Shown piece by piece: positions 43,225-53,121 of a stretch of 64,000 nt of DNA. The position numbers and the translations under genes are program-made. The notes under the pieces were generated by a model. The model had not been told where the DNA came from and did not search any database. It was given only the letters and a program-made list of their open reading frames with translations. Origin of the DNA: JAABSQ01 sp964573705 (GTDB taxonomy: Bacteria; Desulfobacterota; Desulfobacteria; Desulfobacterales; Desulfococcaceae); assembly GCA_964573705.1 (NCBI GenBank), contig CAZNLT010000002.1:13983-77982 (forward strand), in the 5' to 3' direction. How positions within the stretch are numbered: the first letter of the stretch is position 1; each line of letters begins with the position of its first letter.

Positions 43225-45513
43225 ATGGACGAATCGATTATTGCAGTCCGGATCACCATCAACGGAATTGTGCAGGGGGTCGGCTTTCGTCCCTTTGTCT
43301 ACCAATCGGCCCGGGAATACGCCGTCCGGGGCCATGTGGCCAACACCTCCTCCGGGGTGCTGATTCATGCCGAGGGCGAACCCGCCGACATCGACGCCTT
43401 TTTTCAACACCTGAAGGCCCACAAACCGCCCCTGGCCCATATCACCGATATATCCAGAAAACCGGATCCGGTGGAGGCATTTGAAGATTTCACCATCCTC
43501 CCGAGCAAACCGGGGGAAGAAACCGCCACCCTGATCTCTCCGGACATGTCGGTCTGCGAGGACTGCCTTCGGGAGCTGTTCGACCCGGCCGACCGGCGGT
43601 ACCGGTACCCTTTCATCAACTGCACCCACTGCGGGCCCCGGTATACCATCATCGACGACATTCCCTATGATCGGCCCTACACCTCCATGTCGGTGTTTCC
43701 TCTGTGCGATCAGTGCCGGGCCGAATACGAAGATCCAGGGAACCGTCGGTTTCATGCCCAACCCAACGCCTGTCCGGTCTGCGGGCCTCGGGTGGCGATT
43801 TTCGACCGCGATGCCGAACCCCTTGGGGCGCAAGATCCGATCGAAAAAACGATTGAGCTGCTGAAGGCCGGGCATATCCTGGCGATCAAGGGGCTGGGGG
43901 GGTTCCATCTGGCGGCGGACGCCGAAAAACCGGATGCGGTTCGGCGGTTGCGGGAACGAAAAGGGCGCGAGGAAAAGCCCTTCGCCCTGATGGCGCCCCA
44001 TCTGGAAGCCGTTCATCAGTTCGCCGAGGTTTCAGCCGAAGAAAAACGACTCCTGAGTTCAGCTCAGCGGCCCATCGTACTTCTTCAAAAAATGGCAAGC
44101 CATTCCCTCGCCGAATCGATCGCTCCGCAAAACCGGTACTTCGGGGTCATGCTTCCCTACACCCCGCTCCATTATCTGCTCCTCGATCCGAAGCGGTCAA
44201 ACTTCATCGCTTTGGTAATGACCAGCGCCAATCTGAGCGAGGAACCCATCGCCATCGACAATGAGGAGGCATTTCGCCGGCTGTCAGGGATCGCCGATTT
44301 TTTTCTGGTCCACAACCGGGACATTCGGCTGCGAAGCGATGATTCCATCACCCGTATCATCGCCGGCGCTCCCCGCCCGATCCGCCGATCCCGGGGATAT
44401 GCTCCGATGCCGATTTTTCTGAGCCGGCCGGTAGACCCGATCCTGGCCTGCGGTGCGGAACTGAAAAGCGCGGTCTGTCTCACCAAAGGCAAGAACGCCT
44501 TCATGAGCCAGCACATCGGAGACCTGGAAAATCTGGAAACCGAAGCCTTTTTCAGGCTTACGGTAGACCACCTGAAACGCATCCTCGACATTCAGCCCAA
44601 AATCATCGCCCACGACCTTCACCCCGATTACCTGAGCACCCGGTATGCCAGGGCAGAGACGGACCTGGTCCGAATACCGGTGCAGCACCACCATGCCCAT
44701 ATCGCCGCCTGCATGGCCGAGAACCGGATCGACGGGCCGGTCATCGGGCTCGCCTTCGACGGCGCCGGCTACGGCGGAGACGGGGCGATCTGGGGCGGAG
44801 AAGTGCTGATCGCCGAAGCCGACAAGTTCACCCGGACGGCCCATTTGTCCTATGTGGGTATGCCGGGAAGCGCCGCCGCCGTGAAAGCGCCCGAACGGAT
44901 GGCGGTCTCTTATCTGATGGACGCTTATGGTGAGGATTTTTTCGATTTGGAACTGCCGTTTCTGAAAGAGATGGGCGCACAAAAGATGGGGATGCTGGTT
45001 CAAATGATCGCCAAAGGCGTCAACACGCCCCGAACCTCCAGCCTGGGACGGCTGTTCGACGGCATCGCGGCCCTGGTCGGCCTGCGCAGCCGCGTCTCTT
45101 TTGAAGGCCAGGCGGCCATGGAACTGGAAATGATTGCGGACCGGAATGTCGCAGGGGCGTACCCGTTTGAATGGTCCTCCGGCACTCGACGAGAAATTTC
45201 CACCCGTCCCCTCATTCAAGGGGTGGTCGAAGACCTTCGATCGGGTGTCTCATCCGCCGTGATCAGCGGGAAATTCCACAACGCCCTGATCCGCCTCTTC
45301 ACCCAACTCTGCCGGGAAATCCGGACCGGGACCGGCCTCGACCGGGTGGCATTGAGCGGCGGTTCTTTTCAGAACGCCCTTCTGCTGGAAGGGCTGCTCC
45401 GCTCATTGTCGGACGAAAAATTCACCGTGTTCACCCACACCCGGGTCCCGGCCAATGACGGCGGGGTGTCTCTGGGTCAAGCATGGGTGGCCGCGGCCCG
45501 AACCCGGGAATGA
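43225..45513 (+). CDS. hypF: Carbamoyltransferase HypF
   Basis: 762 aa from ATG 43225 (the open frame starts at 43171 inside the SPFH gene). Makes the thiocarboxamide on HypE that becomes the CN ligands of the Ni-Fe site. Order: acylphosphatase (~1-90, NGIVQGVGFRPFVYQ), zinc fingers (CEDCLRELFDPADRRYRYPF, NCTHCGPRY, CDQCRAEYEDPGNRRFH, CPVCGPR), YrdC-like (~195-370, IKGLGGFHLAADA), Kae1-like carbamoyltransferase (~400-762, VQHHHAHIAACMAEN, AFDGAGYGGDGAIWGGE, ALSGGSFQN). Full length and apparently intact. Confidence 0.95.
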   Translation: MDESIIAVRITINGIVQGVGFRPFVYQSAREYAVRGHVANTSSGVLIHAEGEPADIDAFFQHLKAHKPPLAHITDISRKPDPVEAFEDFTILPSKPGEETATLISPDMSVCEDCLRELFDPADRRYRYPFINCTHCGPRYTIIDDIPYDRPYTSMSVFPLCDQCRAEYEDPGNRRFHAQPNACPVCGPRVAIFDRDAEPLGAQDPIEKTIELLKAGHILAIKGLGGFHLAADAEKPDAVRRLRERKGREEKPFALMAPHLEAVHQFAEVSAEEKRLLSSAQRPIVLLQKMASHSLAESIAPQNRYFGVMLPYTPLHYLLLDPKRSNFIALVMTSANLSEEPIAIDNEEAFRRLSGIADFFLVHNRDIRLRSDDSITRIIAGAPRPIRRSRGYAPMPIFLSRPVDPILACGAELKSAVCLTKGKNAFMSQHIGDLENLETEAFFRLTVDHLKRILDIQPKIIAHDLHPDYLSTRYARAETDLVRIPVQHHHAHIAACMAENRIDGPVIGLAFDGAGYGGDGAIWGGEVLIAEADKFTRTAHLSYVGMPGSAAAVKAPERMAVSYLMDAYGEDFFDLELPFLKEMGAQKMGMLVQMIAKGVNTPRTSSLGRLFDGIAALVGLRSRVSFEGQAAMELEMIADRNVAGAYPFEWSSGTRREISTRPLIQGVVEDLRSGVSSAVISGKFHNALIRLFTQLCREIRTGTGLDRVALSGGSFQNALLLEGLLRSLSDEKFTVFTHTRVPANDGGVSLGQAWVAAARTRE

Positions 45514-45594
45514 GCGGTATTCAATTATTTTCGAGGGCCGACCTTTATTGCACACCGTTTAAAAGGCCCGACCATGATCCAAGCCGAAAGTCCT

Positions 45595-46965
45595 TTATTC
45601 ACCGGAAACAACGGCACACCCCACCGCCTCGCAGGCCTGCATGGACCCCAGGCAGGTTTCCACATTTTCAAAACCATGCCGTTTCAGAACAGAGGCGGCC
45701 ACGGTAGCCCGGTGTCCGCTGCTGCAAAAGGTGGTGACGGGGCGGTCTTTGGGGATCTCATCCAGATGGTCCGGCAAATGGCCGACATAGATATTCACCG
45801 AATTGTCCAGGTGCTTCTCCTGAAACTCCGGCGGCTCCCGCACATCCAGCAGGGTGAAGGATTCCCCCGAACGAATCCGCTCCCCCAAATCCGCGGCAAA
45901 CAGGGCGGGAATGCGTTCATATTTCAGACCGGCGGTTTCCCAGTCGGTCATGCCGTCGGCCAAATAGGCGGTGACCTGCTCATATCCGAGCCGCACCAGG
46001 TATTCCACCGCAGTCATCACGTTCTGGTATTCCTCGGCGATCAGCCCGATCGGGGTGTCATAATCGAGAAACCAGCCGGCGAATCCGGGGACCATCTCCA
46101 GAGACATGGCATAGCTGCCCGGAATGTAAGTGCCGGCCGAACTTTCAGGCGGGCGAATATCCACCGCCACCATTCCGTCCTTCATGGCACTGTGAAACGC
46201 CTTGGCCGACAAAGGTTTGGGTTTGGGCAGACAATAGACGCCGGGGGCGCCGTTAAGATTCAACTCCTCCATTTTCCGAAAATAGGGCGGCTGTTCCGGA
46301 TTCTGGCTCGCCTTGGTCTGAATAAAATCATCCCGGGAAAGCTGAAGCATCGGGTTGTGCTTTCGCTCGTAGCCGAGGGTGGAAAACTCCCGCTCCGCCA
46401 TACCGGACCCACAGACCGAACCGGCGCCGTGGGCCGGATAGAGGATGGTCTGATCCCCCAGCGGAAGGATTTTGTTGAAGATGCTGTCGTACTGAAGGGC
46501 GGCGACCTCTTCTTTCCGGTCCGGAAAAAAATCGGTCCTGCCCACCTGCCCGATAAACAGACAATCGCCGGTAAGCACCCCGACGGCGTCATCGCTGAAC
46601 TGGGTATCGATCAGGGCGATGGAGATGCTTTCAAAGGTGTGGCCGGGGGTTTTCAGAATTTTCAAACGAAGATCCCCTACCTCAAAGACATCATTTTCAG
46701 AAACCGGGTTTCCATAATGAAAATCGAGGTCCTCTCCGTGATAGATCTGCGCACCGGAGCGGTCGGCAATCCCTTTGGAGCCGATCACATAGTCTTCATT
46801 CCGATGGGTTTCAAAGACATACTTGATCTGGGCCCCCTGCCGATGGGCGATGTCAAAGTAAATATCACAGTCCCGCCGCGGATCAATGACGGCTGCCTCG
46901 CCTCCGTGCCCCAGAATATAGGACATGTGGGCCAATCCCGCTGATTTGACGGTCTGCAGAAACAT
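45595..46965 (-). CDS. MBL-fold / double-rhodanese fusion protein
   Basis: 456 aa. Metallo-beta-lactamase domain (~1-250) related to persulfide dioxygenases, with TPGHTFESISI, LTGDCLFIGQVGRTDFF and YPAHGAGSVCG; then two rhodanese domains (~265-350 and ~365-455). The second has the active-site Cys in VTTFCSSGHRA; the first has none (PIGLIAEEYQ at that place) and is probably structural. The usual HxHxDH metal motif reads HRNEDY (54-59), a recognisable variant that may alter metal use. Probable role in persulfide or sulfane-sulfur handling in the cytoplasm; unproven. Ribosome binding site GAGGAGG-like (TGAGGAGGTAAAAAG before the ATG). Confidence 0.83.
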   Translation of the reverse strand: MFLQTVKSAGLAHMSYILGHGGEAAVIDPRRDCDIYFDIAHRQGAQIKYVFETHRNEDYVIGSKGIADRSGAQIYHGEDLDFHYGNPVSENDVFEVGDLRLKILKTPGHTFESISIALIDTQFSDDAVGVLTGDCLFIGQVGRTDFFPDRKEEVAALQYDSIFNKILPLGDQTILYPAHGAGSVCGSGMAEREFSTLGYERKHNPMLQLSRDDFIQTKASQNPEQPPYFRKMEELNLNGAPGVYCLPKPKPLSAKAFHSAMKDGMVAVDIRPPESSAGTYIPGSYAMSLEMVPGFAGWFLDYDTPIGLIAEEYQNVMTAVEYLVRLGYEQVTAYLADGMTDWETAGLKYERIPALFAADLGERIRSGESFTLLDVREPPEFQEKHLDNSVNIYVGHLPDHLDEIPKDRPVTTFCSSGHRATVAASVLKRHGFENVETCLGSMQACEAVGCAVVSGE

Positions 46966-47156
46966 CTTTTTACCTCCTCATGAAATAGATTTGGGCCACC
47001 TGCTCCTCGGCGGAACAGATTCCATTCGCTATCAATGAAGAAATCTACTTGTAAAAAGAGAAATTTTAAATGGGGTAAAATATGGATTTTCATCTACAGC
47101 GAGGAAAGCTTCAAAAGCAGGTTCGGGATCAGATCATCAACTGCTATACGCGATTT

Positions 47157-48089
47157 TCACCAGCGTCCGACGGTTCTCCTATACCTTTTCCCCTGCCGAG
47201 AATCCCGTTTCTTTAAAATGTCCAGAATCAGATTCCGGGTGCCGTTCTTGTCCAAAGACCAGAGTGGCGCCGCCAATTCTTCGGGATGGGGGTCGCCGGT
47301 GATCCGCTGAATCACCATCTCCGGCGGCAGGCGTTCGAGAAAATCACAGACCCATTCCGCATACTCGGCCTGTTCCAAAGGCCGATATCGGCCGGCGCGG
47401 TATTCCCTCTCCAGCGGCGTTCCTTTGACCACATACAGCAGGTGGATCTTGACCCCGTGGATGCCCAGATCGGCGATTTTTCTCGCGGTTTCTAAAATAT
47501 GGGACCGCCCTTCACCGGGAAGCCCCAGTATGATGTGGGCGCAGATCTGAATGCCTCTACCCTGAGTAAACGCCACCGCCCGTTCAAAACAGGCGAAATC
47601 ATGTCCGCGGTTGATTCGACGCAGGGTGGGATCATGGACCGACTGAAGCCCGTATTCGAGCCAGATCAGGTAATCCCGGGCGTATGCTTCCAACAGCCCC
47701 AGAATCGCCTCATCCACACAGTCGGGCCGGGTGCCGATGGACAGACCCACCACCCCGGCGATGGCGGTGAGGGCTTCGTCGTACATCGACTTCAGAAGCG
47801 GCAGCGGTCCATAGGTGTTGGTAAAGGATTGGAAATAGACCAGAAACTTTTCAGCTTTGTACCGCCGGGCGATGTAATCCCGGCTGTCTTGAAGCTGCCG
47901 GGTGATGCTGAGCCCTTCGGCAAACGCGCCGGAGCCGGAGCCTTTCGGGTTGCAGTAGATACATCCGCCGGTGGACAGGGAGCCGTCGCGGTTGGGACAG
48001 GTCAGCCCGGCATCCACCGTGATTTTCTGAACCCGTTCTCCGAACCGGTTCCGCAGATAGGTATTGAGGTCGAAAAAGCGCTGAGTCAT
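47157..48089 (-). CDS. Radical SAM protein, TIGR01212 (YhcC) family
   Basis: 310 aa. The cysteine arrangement TCPNRDGSLSTGGCIYCNP (residues ~31-49) is the family's radical SAM cluster motif, preceded by RFFDLNTYLRNRFGERVQKI. Further family segments: KFLVYFQSFTNTYGP, GLSIGTRPDCVDEAIL, WLEYGLQSVHDPTLRRINRGHD, HIILGLPGEGRSHILETA and VKIHLLYVVKGTPL. Substrate is not known for the family. Stands between the MBL/rhodanese gene and qmoC without tight linkage. Confidence 0.92.
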   Translation of the reverse strand: MTQRFFDLNTYLRNRFGERVQKITVDAGLTCPNRDGSLSTGGCIYCNPKGSGSGAFAEGLSITRQLQDSRDYIARRYKAEKFLVYFQSFTNTYGPLPLLKSMYDEALTAIAGVVGLSIGTRPDCVDEAILGLLEAYARDYLIWLEYGLQSVHDPTLRRINRGHDFACFERAVAFTQGRGIQICAHIILGLPGEGRSHILETARKIADLGIHGVKIHLLYVVKGTPLEREYRAGRYRPLEQAEYAEWVCDFLERLPPEMVIQRITGDPHPEELAAPLWSLDKNGTRNLILDILKKRDSRQGKRYRRTVGRW

Positions 48090-48159
48090 AAAAACAGAAA
48101 GGGGAAAGCCCCGCAGGACCCTCCCCTATGTGGATCAAAAAAACGAAATCAATTCAAAA

Positions 48160-49326
48160 TCAAGACCGCTCGGTATACTCGGCATAGGCCATGGCCACGG
48201 TACGGTAGACCAGATGCGCCAGTTTGGAATAGGGCACATAGGCGAACAGTGCCCATACAAACACCAGGTGAATAAAATAGATGGTGTAGGACAATCCGGC
48301 GGCGCCGCCCAGACGGGTCATCTCGGTCAACATGCCGGTGACGCCCAAAAACAGGGCCAGACCGACCAGAAACCAATCCTTGTAGGTCGAGGTCTGTTCG
48401 GTGGCGGTCAGCCGGTCTTTAATCATCAGGGCCGCCCCGATCACCAGAGCCACACCGGCGATGTTGGCCAGCCATTTGACCGGGTTCAGCTGGGAATAGG
48501 GCCCATGAATGCCGAAAACATAGAGAGTGATGAAAAAGATATTAGTGACGATAAAAAGGCCGATAAACCCGTAAAGGACCATCATATGAGAGGTGGCTCG
48601 GTCGGCATTTTCACCGCACTGGGAAAATTTCTTGTGCTTGAGAATCTCCGGAATCACCCGGACCAAAGCTTCGATGAACCCTTTGGGATCAATCTTTTTC
48701 TTGTCGGTTTTGCCGCTCTTGAGCGCTTCTTCATGGATATCCCCGATAAACCGTGTAAGACCGAGGGCGAATACGCCGATGGCGAAAAGGAAGGTGGGGA
48801 TAAAGATCAGGTCCACCAGCCAGGTGGAAAAAAATTTGGCATGCACGATTTCTTCTCCGGACGGAGAGAAGTTCAGCCAGTGAATGCCGAACATCTTCAA
48901 GAAAATGCCCACCACCAGAAAGAGCACCACCGGAACCGCCAGCAACATCGGCAGTTTCTTGGGATCATTCACCATCTTGCCCAATTTCTTGGGTACCGCA
49001 TACTCCTGGATGGCGTAGGTGCGAAGGGCCGCCAGCACATCGCCGGGTTTGGCCTCCCGGGGGCACAGGGTGGTGCAGTCGCCGCAGTTGTGGCAGAGCC
49101 AGATGTCGGCGTTTTTGAGGACTTGGTCTTTCATTCCCCAGGAAGCGGCGATCATTTCCTTTCGGGGAAAGGGTTTGTGGTCCGGCGAAATGGGACAGGC
49201 CACCGAACAGGTCGCACATTGATAACACTTCTTCAGGTCTTCCGCCCCGAGCAAACCGACTTCCTTAATAAATTCCAGATCGGGCTCAACCATGTATGTT
49301 TCCGTCATTTCAATTCCTCCATTCAT
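48160..49326 (-). CDS. qmoC: Quinone-interacting membrane-bound oxidoreductase subunit C
   Basis: 388 aa. Fusion of an HdrC-like iron-sulfur part and an HdrE/NarI-like membrane part. Two [4Fe-4S] motifs: CYQCATCSVACPIS (~35-48) and CHNCGDCTTLCPRE (~78-91); then about six membrane helices (~125-370) that should bind haem b and menaquinol. It passes electrons from the menaquinone pool to QmoAB and so to AprBA. Last gene of qmoABC; a hairpin lies between qmoB and qmoC. Ribosome binding site GGAGG just before the ATG. Confidence 0.95.
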   Translation of the reverse strand: MNGGIEMTETYMVEPDLEFIKEVGLLGAEDLKKCYQCATCSVACPISPDHKPFPRKEMIAASWGMKDQVLKNADIWLCHNCGDCTTLCPREAKPGDVLAALRTYAIQEYAVPKKLGKMVNDPKKLPMLLAVPVVLFLVVGIFLKMFGIHWLNFSPSGEEIVHAKFFSTWLVDLIFIPTFLFAIGVFALGLTRFIGDIHEEALKSGKTDKKKIDPKGFIEALVRVIPEILKHKKFSQCGENADRATSHMMVLYGFIGLFIVTNIFFITLYVFGIHGPYSQLNPVKWLANIAGVALVIGAALMIKDRLTATEQTSTYKDWFLVGLALFLGVTGMLTEMTRLGGAAGLSYTIYFIHLVFVWALFAYVPYSKLAHLVYRTVAMAYAEYTERS

Positions 49327-49341
49327 TCAGGGGTCAGATTC

Positions 49342-49375
49342 AGCGGCCGGGGAAAATGTCGCAGTCCCCGGCGCT
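49342..49375 (-). terminator. qmoB-qmoC intercistronic hairpin
   Basis: GCCGGGGA (49346-49353) pairs with TCCCCGGC (49365-49372), extended by AGC/GCT across one bulged G. No T-run on the minus strand. Probably a processing or stability element inside the qmo transcript. Confidence 0.45.
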
Positions 49376-49404
49376 GTCCACCGGTTCTTCGATTCGCGTG
49401 ATGG

Positions 49405-51741
49405 TTAGAATCCCTTGAACGGGTTCGGGCCGATTTCTTCAATGGATGCCACAAACTCGTTGATTATCTTGGGCAGTTTATCGTATTCGTCGATGGCCAC
49501 CTCGAACTGAGCCACGCGCTCGGTCTCCAAGGCCAGACTGGCCAGGGCCTCGCCGATCTTTTTCATACGGATGCTGGCCAGTTCGCTGCCCTTGACCATG
49601 TGGCACTGATAATCATCCCCATGCTTGCAGCCCAGGAGAAACACGCCGTCCATTCCCTGGGACAGGGCGTCCTTGATCCAGATCACGTTGACCGATCCCA
49701 GGCACCGGACCGGAATAAACCGAACATCGGCGGAGTAGGAAAGGCCGTTGAGACCGGTGATATCCAATGCCGGATAGGCGTCGTTTTCACAGACCAGCCC
49801 CAGGATTCGCAGGGGCGGCTCGGTGTAATCGTCCTCGGACGGGACCTGCACCGACTTGAGCATGGAACCGATGCTGTCGATGCTGTAGTCGGCGAAGTTG
49901 ATGATCCGCTCCGGGCAGGCGCCCATGCAGGTACCGCAGCGCCGGCATCGGGCCGGATTGGGTTTGGGCGTGCCCTTGGCATCGTCGTCGATGGCGCCGA
50001 AGGGGCATTCATCGGTACACCGCTTGCATTGGGTGCATCGTTGAAAGAAGAAATCGGGAAAGGTCATATCGCCGGACCGCGGATGCACCGCCACCCCGCG
50101 GCTGGTCGACTCGAGGCACTGAATAGCCTTGAGCGCGGCGCCGGTGGCGTCTTCCATCGACTCTTCCATGGTCATGCTTCGCCGCACCGGACCGGCGGCA
50201 TAGATGCCGGTTCGCTGGGTCTCATAGGGAAAGCAGATGAAGTTGGAATCGCTGTACCCTTTGAACAGCCCCACATCCCGAAATGAGGGTCCCTGCCGAT
50301 ACGCCAGATTGACCACCGGTTCATGGGCGGTGGCCGGAACCATGCCGGTGCCCAGCACCACCATGTCGGCCTTCACCTTGATCTTGTCGCCGAGCAACGT
50401 ATCTTCGGCCTCTACAAAGACCCCGTCGCCGTTTTTGGAAACGCTCGCCACCGACCCCTTGGACATGAAAATGCCGGGGTCGTTCTGAATACTCCGGTAG
50501 AAGTTTTCGGTCAGGCCGGGGGTCCGCATGTGCTGATAGAAAATGAAGGACTTGCCGTCTTCATAATCTTCCCGAATGTACTTGGCCTGTTTCAGGGCCA
50601 CCAGACTGGTTACGGCGCCCGCATAATCGAAATCGACATCCGATTTCTCCAGGCCGGGGCTTTGGATAAAGACCACCGACTTGGCAGCTTTGCCGTCGGA
50701 CGGTCTCACCACCGGGCCCTTGGCCGCGATTTCCTCGAACTGGTGGTTGGTGACCACATCCGGAATATCGCCGAAACCCAGATGTGAGAACTCTCCTTCT
50801 TCGGGCTTGTAGGGGGTCCATCCGGCCGCCAGCACCACCGCACCGAAGTGTTCGCCGTCGGGATCGAGGGTCAGGATGTCCCGTCGGCCCTTGTTGTATT
50901 CCATATATTTTTCATGAAGCGCTTCGGCGTCGAGTTCTTTTCCGTTTTCATCCACCTTCATCTCTTCCGGCAAAGGATAGGGAACATCGAACTCGATTTT
51001 CTGGCCCGGCTTCTTGAAGGTCACCGTAAAGTTCCCGGGCTCGCCGGCGATCCGGGCCACCACCGTATTGGTCTTGATCGAAATATTGGAAAATTTCTCA
51101 AGCTCGTCGATCTTGGACTGAATGACCGGAGGCATCAAGTTTTCATAGGGATCCTCAAAGGGGAGCTGCTTTCGAATCTTGGCCGCATAGCCTCCGATGT
51201 ACTTCTCCTTTTCAACAAGGGTCACATCATACCCGGCCTTGGCCGCGTCGATCGCTGCGGAAATACCGGTAATGCCGCCGCCGATGACCAGGATATTGCG
51301 GGTGAAATTCTCCACCGCATAGGGCTCCGGCAGCTTTACCTTTTCCACCCGGGCCAGACTCATGCGAAGATAGTCTTCGCCCATCATCTGAACCCGGTCG
51401 TAATTGTCTTCGTCCTCTTTTTCTTCATCGGTCAGCTTGGGATATTCGGACCGGGGATGAGACCAGACCACCCCTTCCCGAATATTGCACCGATCCAGTA
51501 TACAGCCCTCGAACCGGAAGGTGTCGAAAAACACCCGCCTGGAACAGGCGGCCAGCACAAGCGTGTTGGCGCCTTCAGCCACCTCTTTTTTGAGCAGTTC
51601 GACCCCTGCTTCCCCGCAGAACTGAGGATGGGTCTTCACGGAATATCCCTCTTCCTCGGCCACACCGGACAACGCCGCAATATCCAGGGACTCCCCGATT
51701 CCACAACCTTCACAGATATACACACCGTACTTTTTATCCAT
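49405..51741 (-). CDS. qmoB: Quinone-interacting membrane-bound oxidoreductase subunit B
   Basis: 778 aa, HdrA-like flavoprotein fused to an MvhD-like domain. N-terminal YICEGCGIGESLDI, FAD motif NILVIGGGITGISAAIDAAKAGYD is split over ~150-172, ferredoxin-type clusters CTQCKRCTDECPFGAI and CRRCGTCMGACPERII (~560-620), then the MvhD segment with GLVCENDAYPAL, VRCLGSVNVIWI and GVFLLGCKHGDDYQCH. Cytoplasmic partner of QmoA that links the membrane subunit to AprBA. Strong ribosome binding site GAGGAGG. Confidence 0.95.
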   Translation of the reverse strand: MDKKYGVYICEGCGIGESLDIAALSGVAEEEGYSVKTHPQFCGEAGVELLKKEVAEGANTLVLAACSRRVFFDTFRFEGCILDRCNIREGVVWSHPRSEYPKLTDEEKEDEDNYDRVQMMGEDYLRMSLARVEKVKLPEPYAVENFTRNILVIGGGITGISAAIDAAKAGYDVTLVEKEKYIGGYAAKIRKQLPFEDPYENLMPPVIQSKIDELEKFSNISIKTNTVVARIAGEPGNFTVTFKKPGQKIEFDVPYPLPEEMKVDENGKELDAEALHEKYMEYNKGRRDILTLDPDGEHFGAVVLAAGWTPYKPEEGEFSHLGFGDIPDVVTNHQFEEIAAKGPVVRPSDGKAAKSVVFIQSPGLEKSDVDFDYAGAVTSLVALKQAKYIREDYEDGKSFIFYQHMRTPGLTENFYRSIQNDPGIFMSKGSVASVSKNGDGVFVEAEDTLLGDKIKVKADMVVLGTGMVPATAHEPVVNLAYRQGPSFRDVGLFKGYSDSNFICFPYETQRTGIYAAGPVRRSMTMEESMEDATGAALKAIQCLESTSRGVAVHPRSGDMTFPDFFFQRCTQCKRCTDECPFGAIDDDAKGTPKPNPARCRRCGTCMGACPERIINFADYSIDSIGSMLKSVQVPSEDDYTEPPLRILGLVCENDAYPALDITGLNGLSYSADVRFIPVRCLGSVNVIWIKDALSQGMDGVFLLGCKHGDDYQCHMVKGSELASIRMKKIGEALASLALETERVAQFEVAIDEYDKLPKIINEFVASIEEIGPNPFKGF

Positions 51742-51843
51742 GGATAAACCTCCTCATAGCAGTCATCAGTATCCGGTACACCCCTGCCGTCCGTGCATCA
51801 CGGAATGAAAGCGCAAGCCGGGGAACCGGCATCTGACCCCTGT

Positions 51844-53121
51844 TTACCTGTTTACCACTGACTGTATCGCTTTCAGGGCCATACCGGTGGCTTGTTGATT
51901 GGACGTCATCACGTCGGCCGGTTTTGCGGAGCACCCGGCTCCGAACATTCCTCCTTTGGAAAAATTATTGAGGATAAAGCCGTCCCCGTTGTATTTCAAA
52001 TCGGCCGGCAGTTTGAAATTAGCCGCGGTGGGCTGCATCCCTGTGGCCAATACCGCCAAATCGGCAGCCTGGTGAATTTTTTCCCCGGTGACGGCGTTTT
52101 CAGCCGTTACCGTGATCCTTCGAGTGTCGGAATCTTCACTGACCTCCGCCACCTTGCCTTTGATAAAGATGATGTTCTCGTCGGCCTTGATCTCCTGATA
52201 GAATTTTTCATAACGATTGCCCGGGGTCCGGATATCGATATAGAAAATGTAGATTTTGGCGTCGGGGTACTGGGCCCGCACATAGGTGGCCTGTTTCAGC
52301 GAGGCCATGCAGCAGATGTAGGAGCAGTAGGGAAGATGGTTGGCATCCCGGGAACCGGCGCACTGGACAAAGACGACGCTTTCGGGAGCCTTGTCGTCGG
52401 CCGGGCAGAGAATTTTGCCCCTGGTGGGGCCGTTGGGAGCCGCCAGTCGCTCCATCTGCATATTGGTGATGATGTTCTGGTATCGGCCGTACCCGAGGTT
52501 GTCAATTCGAGAGGCGTCATAGGGTTCCCAGCCGGTGGCCCAGACCACCGACCCGACGTTCAGATTAATGGTTTTCGGCTCCATTTCGAGATCCACGGCC
52601 CCGTATTTACAGGCATCTCTGGCCCGTTTGGCATCTTCGGTTCCGATGATTCTGGGTGAGATCACATACCGGGCCGGGAATGCCATCTCGAAGGGCAGGT
52701 AAGCGGCCTTGACCCGTTTCATTCCGAAATCGAACTCACTGGGGATCTCCGTCTGAACCGCCTCGCCGCATTCTCCGCAGCAGGTGCAGTTGGCATTGAC
52801 ATAGCGGGGATTCAACTTGACCGCCACATCGTAGTCGCCGGAAGAGCCGGAGACGTTCTCCACTTCGGCCATGGTGAAAATTTTGATGTTCTGATTGTCT
52901 TTAATGCGTCTGAAATTGATCTCGAGTCCACAGGTAGGAGGACATAGCTTGGGGAAATATTGATTCAACTGCGCCACTCTTCCACCCAAGTACGGATTTT
53001 TTTCGACCAAGAACACCTCGTACCCCACCTCGGCGGCTTCAATGGCCGTGGTCAAGCCGGCCATACCACCGCCGACCACCAAAATGCTTCCGCTAGCAGG
53101 GGCTTGTTTGTCTACTGTCAT
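51844..53121 (-). CDS. qmoA: Quinone-interacting membrane-bound oxidoreductase subunit A
   Basis: 425 aa from ATG 53121 (GGAGGG upstream; the open frame runs to 53190). HdrA-like FAD protein: GSILVVGGGMAGLTTAIEAA near residue 12, VFLVEKNPYLGGRVAQLNQYFPKLCPPTCGLEI over the next glycine and cysteine motifs, CTCCGECGEAVQ, and AVLATGMQPTAANFKL at the C-terminal FAD region. Soluble subunit of QmoABC, thought to interact with AprBA. First gene of qmoABC, separated from aprA by 339 bases containing a terminator. Confidence 0.95.
   Translation of the reverse strand: MTVDKQAPASGSILVVGGGMAGLTTAIEAAEVGYEVFLVEKNPYLGGRVAQLNQYFPKLCPPTCGLEINFRRIKDNQNIKIFTMAEVENVSGSSGDYDVAVKLNPRYVNANCTCCGECGEAVQTEIPSEFDFGMKRVKAAYLPFEMAFPARYVISPRIIGTEDAKRARDACKYGAVDLEMEPKTINLNVGSVVWATGWEPYDASRIDNLGYGRYQNIITNMQMERLAAPNGPTRGKILCPADDKAPESVVFVQCAGSRDANHLPYCSYICCMASLKQATYVRAQYPDAKIYIFYIDIRTPGNRYEKFYQEIKADENIIFIKGKVAEVSEDSDTRRITVTAENAVTGEKIHQAADLAVLATGMQPTAANFKLPADLKYNGDGFILNNFSKGGMFGAGCSAKPADVMTSNQQATGMALKAIQSVVNR

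Noticed and set aside
45574..46944. 456-codon plus-strand frame opposite the MBL/rhodanese gene
   Set aside because: No motifs; the minus-strand protein has clear MBL and rhodanese domains.
48130..49401. 423-codon plus-strand frame opposite qmoC
   Set aside because: Shadow frame; qmoC has iron-sulfur motifs, membrane helices and a ribosome binding site.
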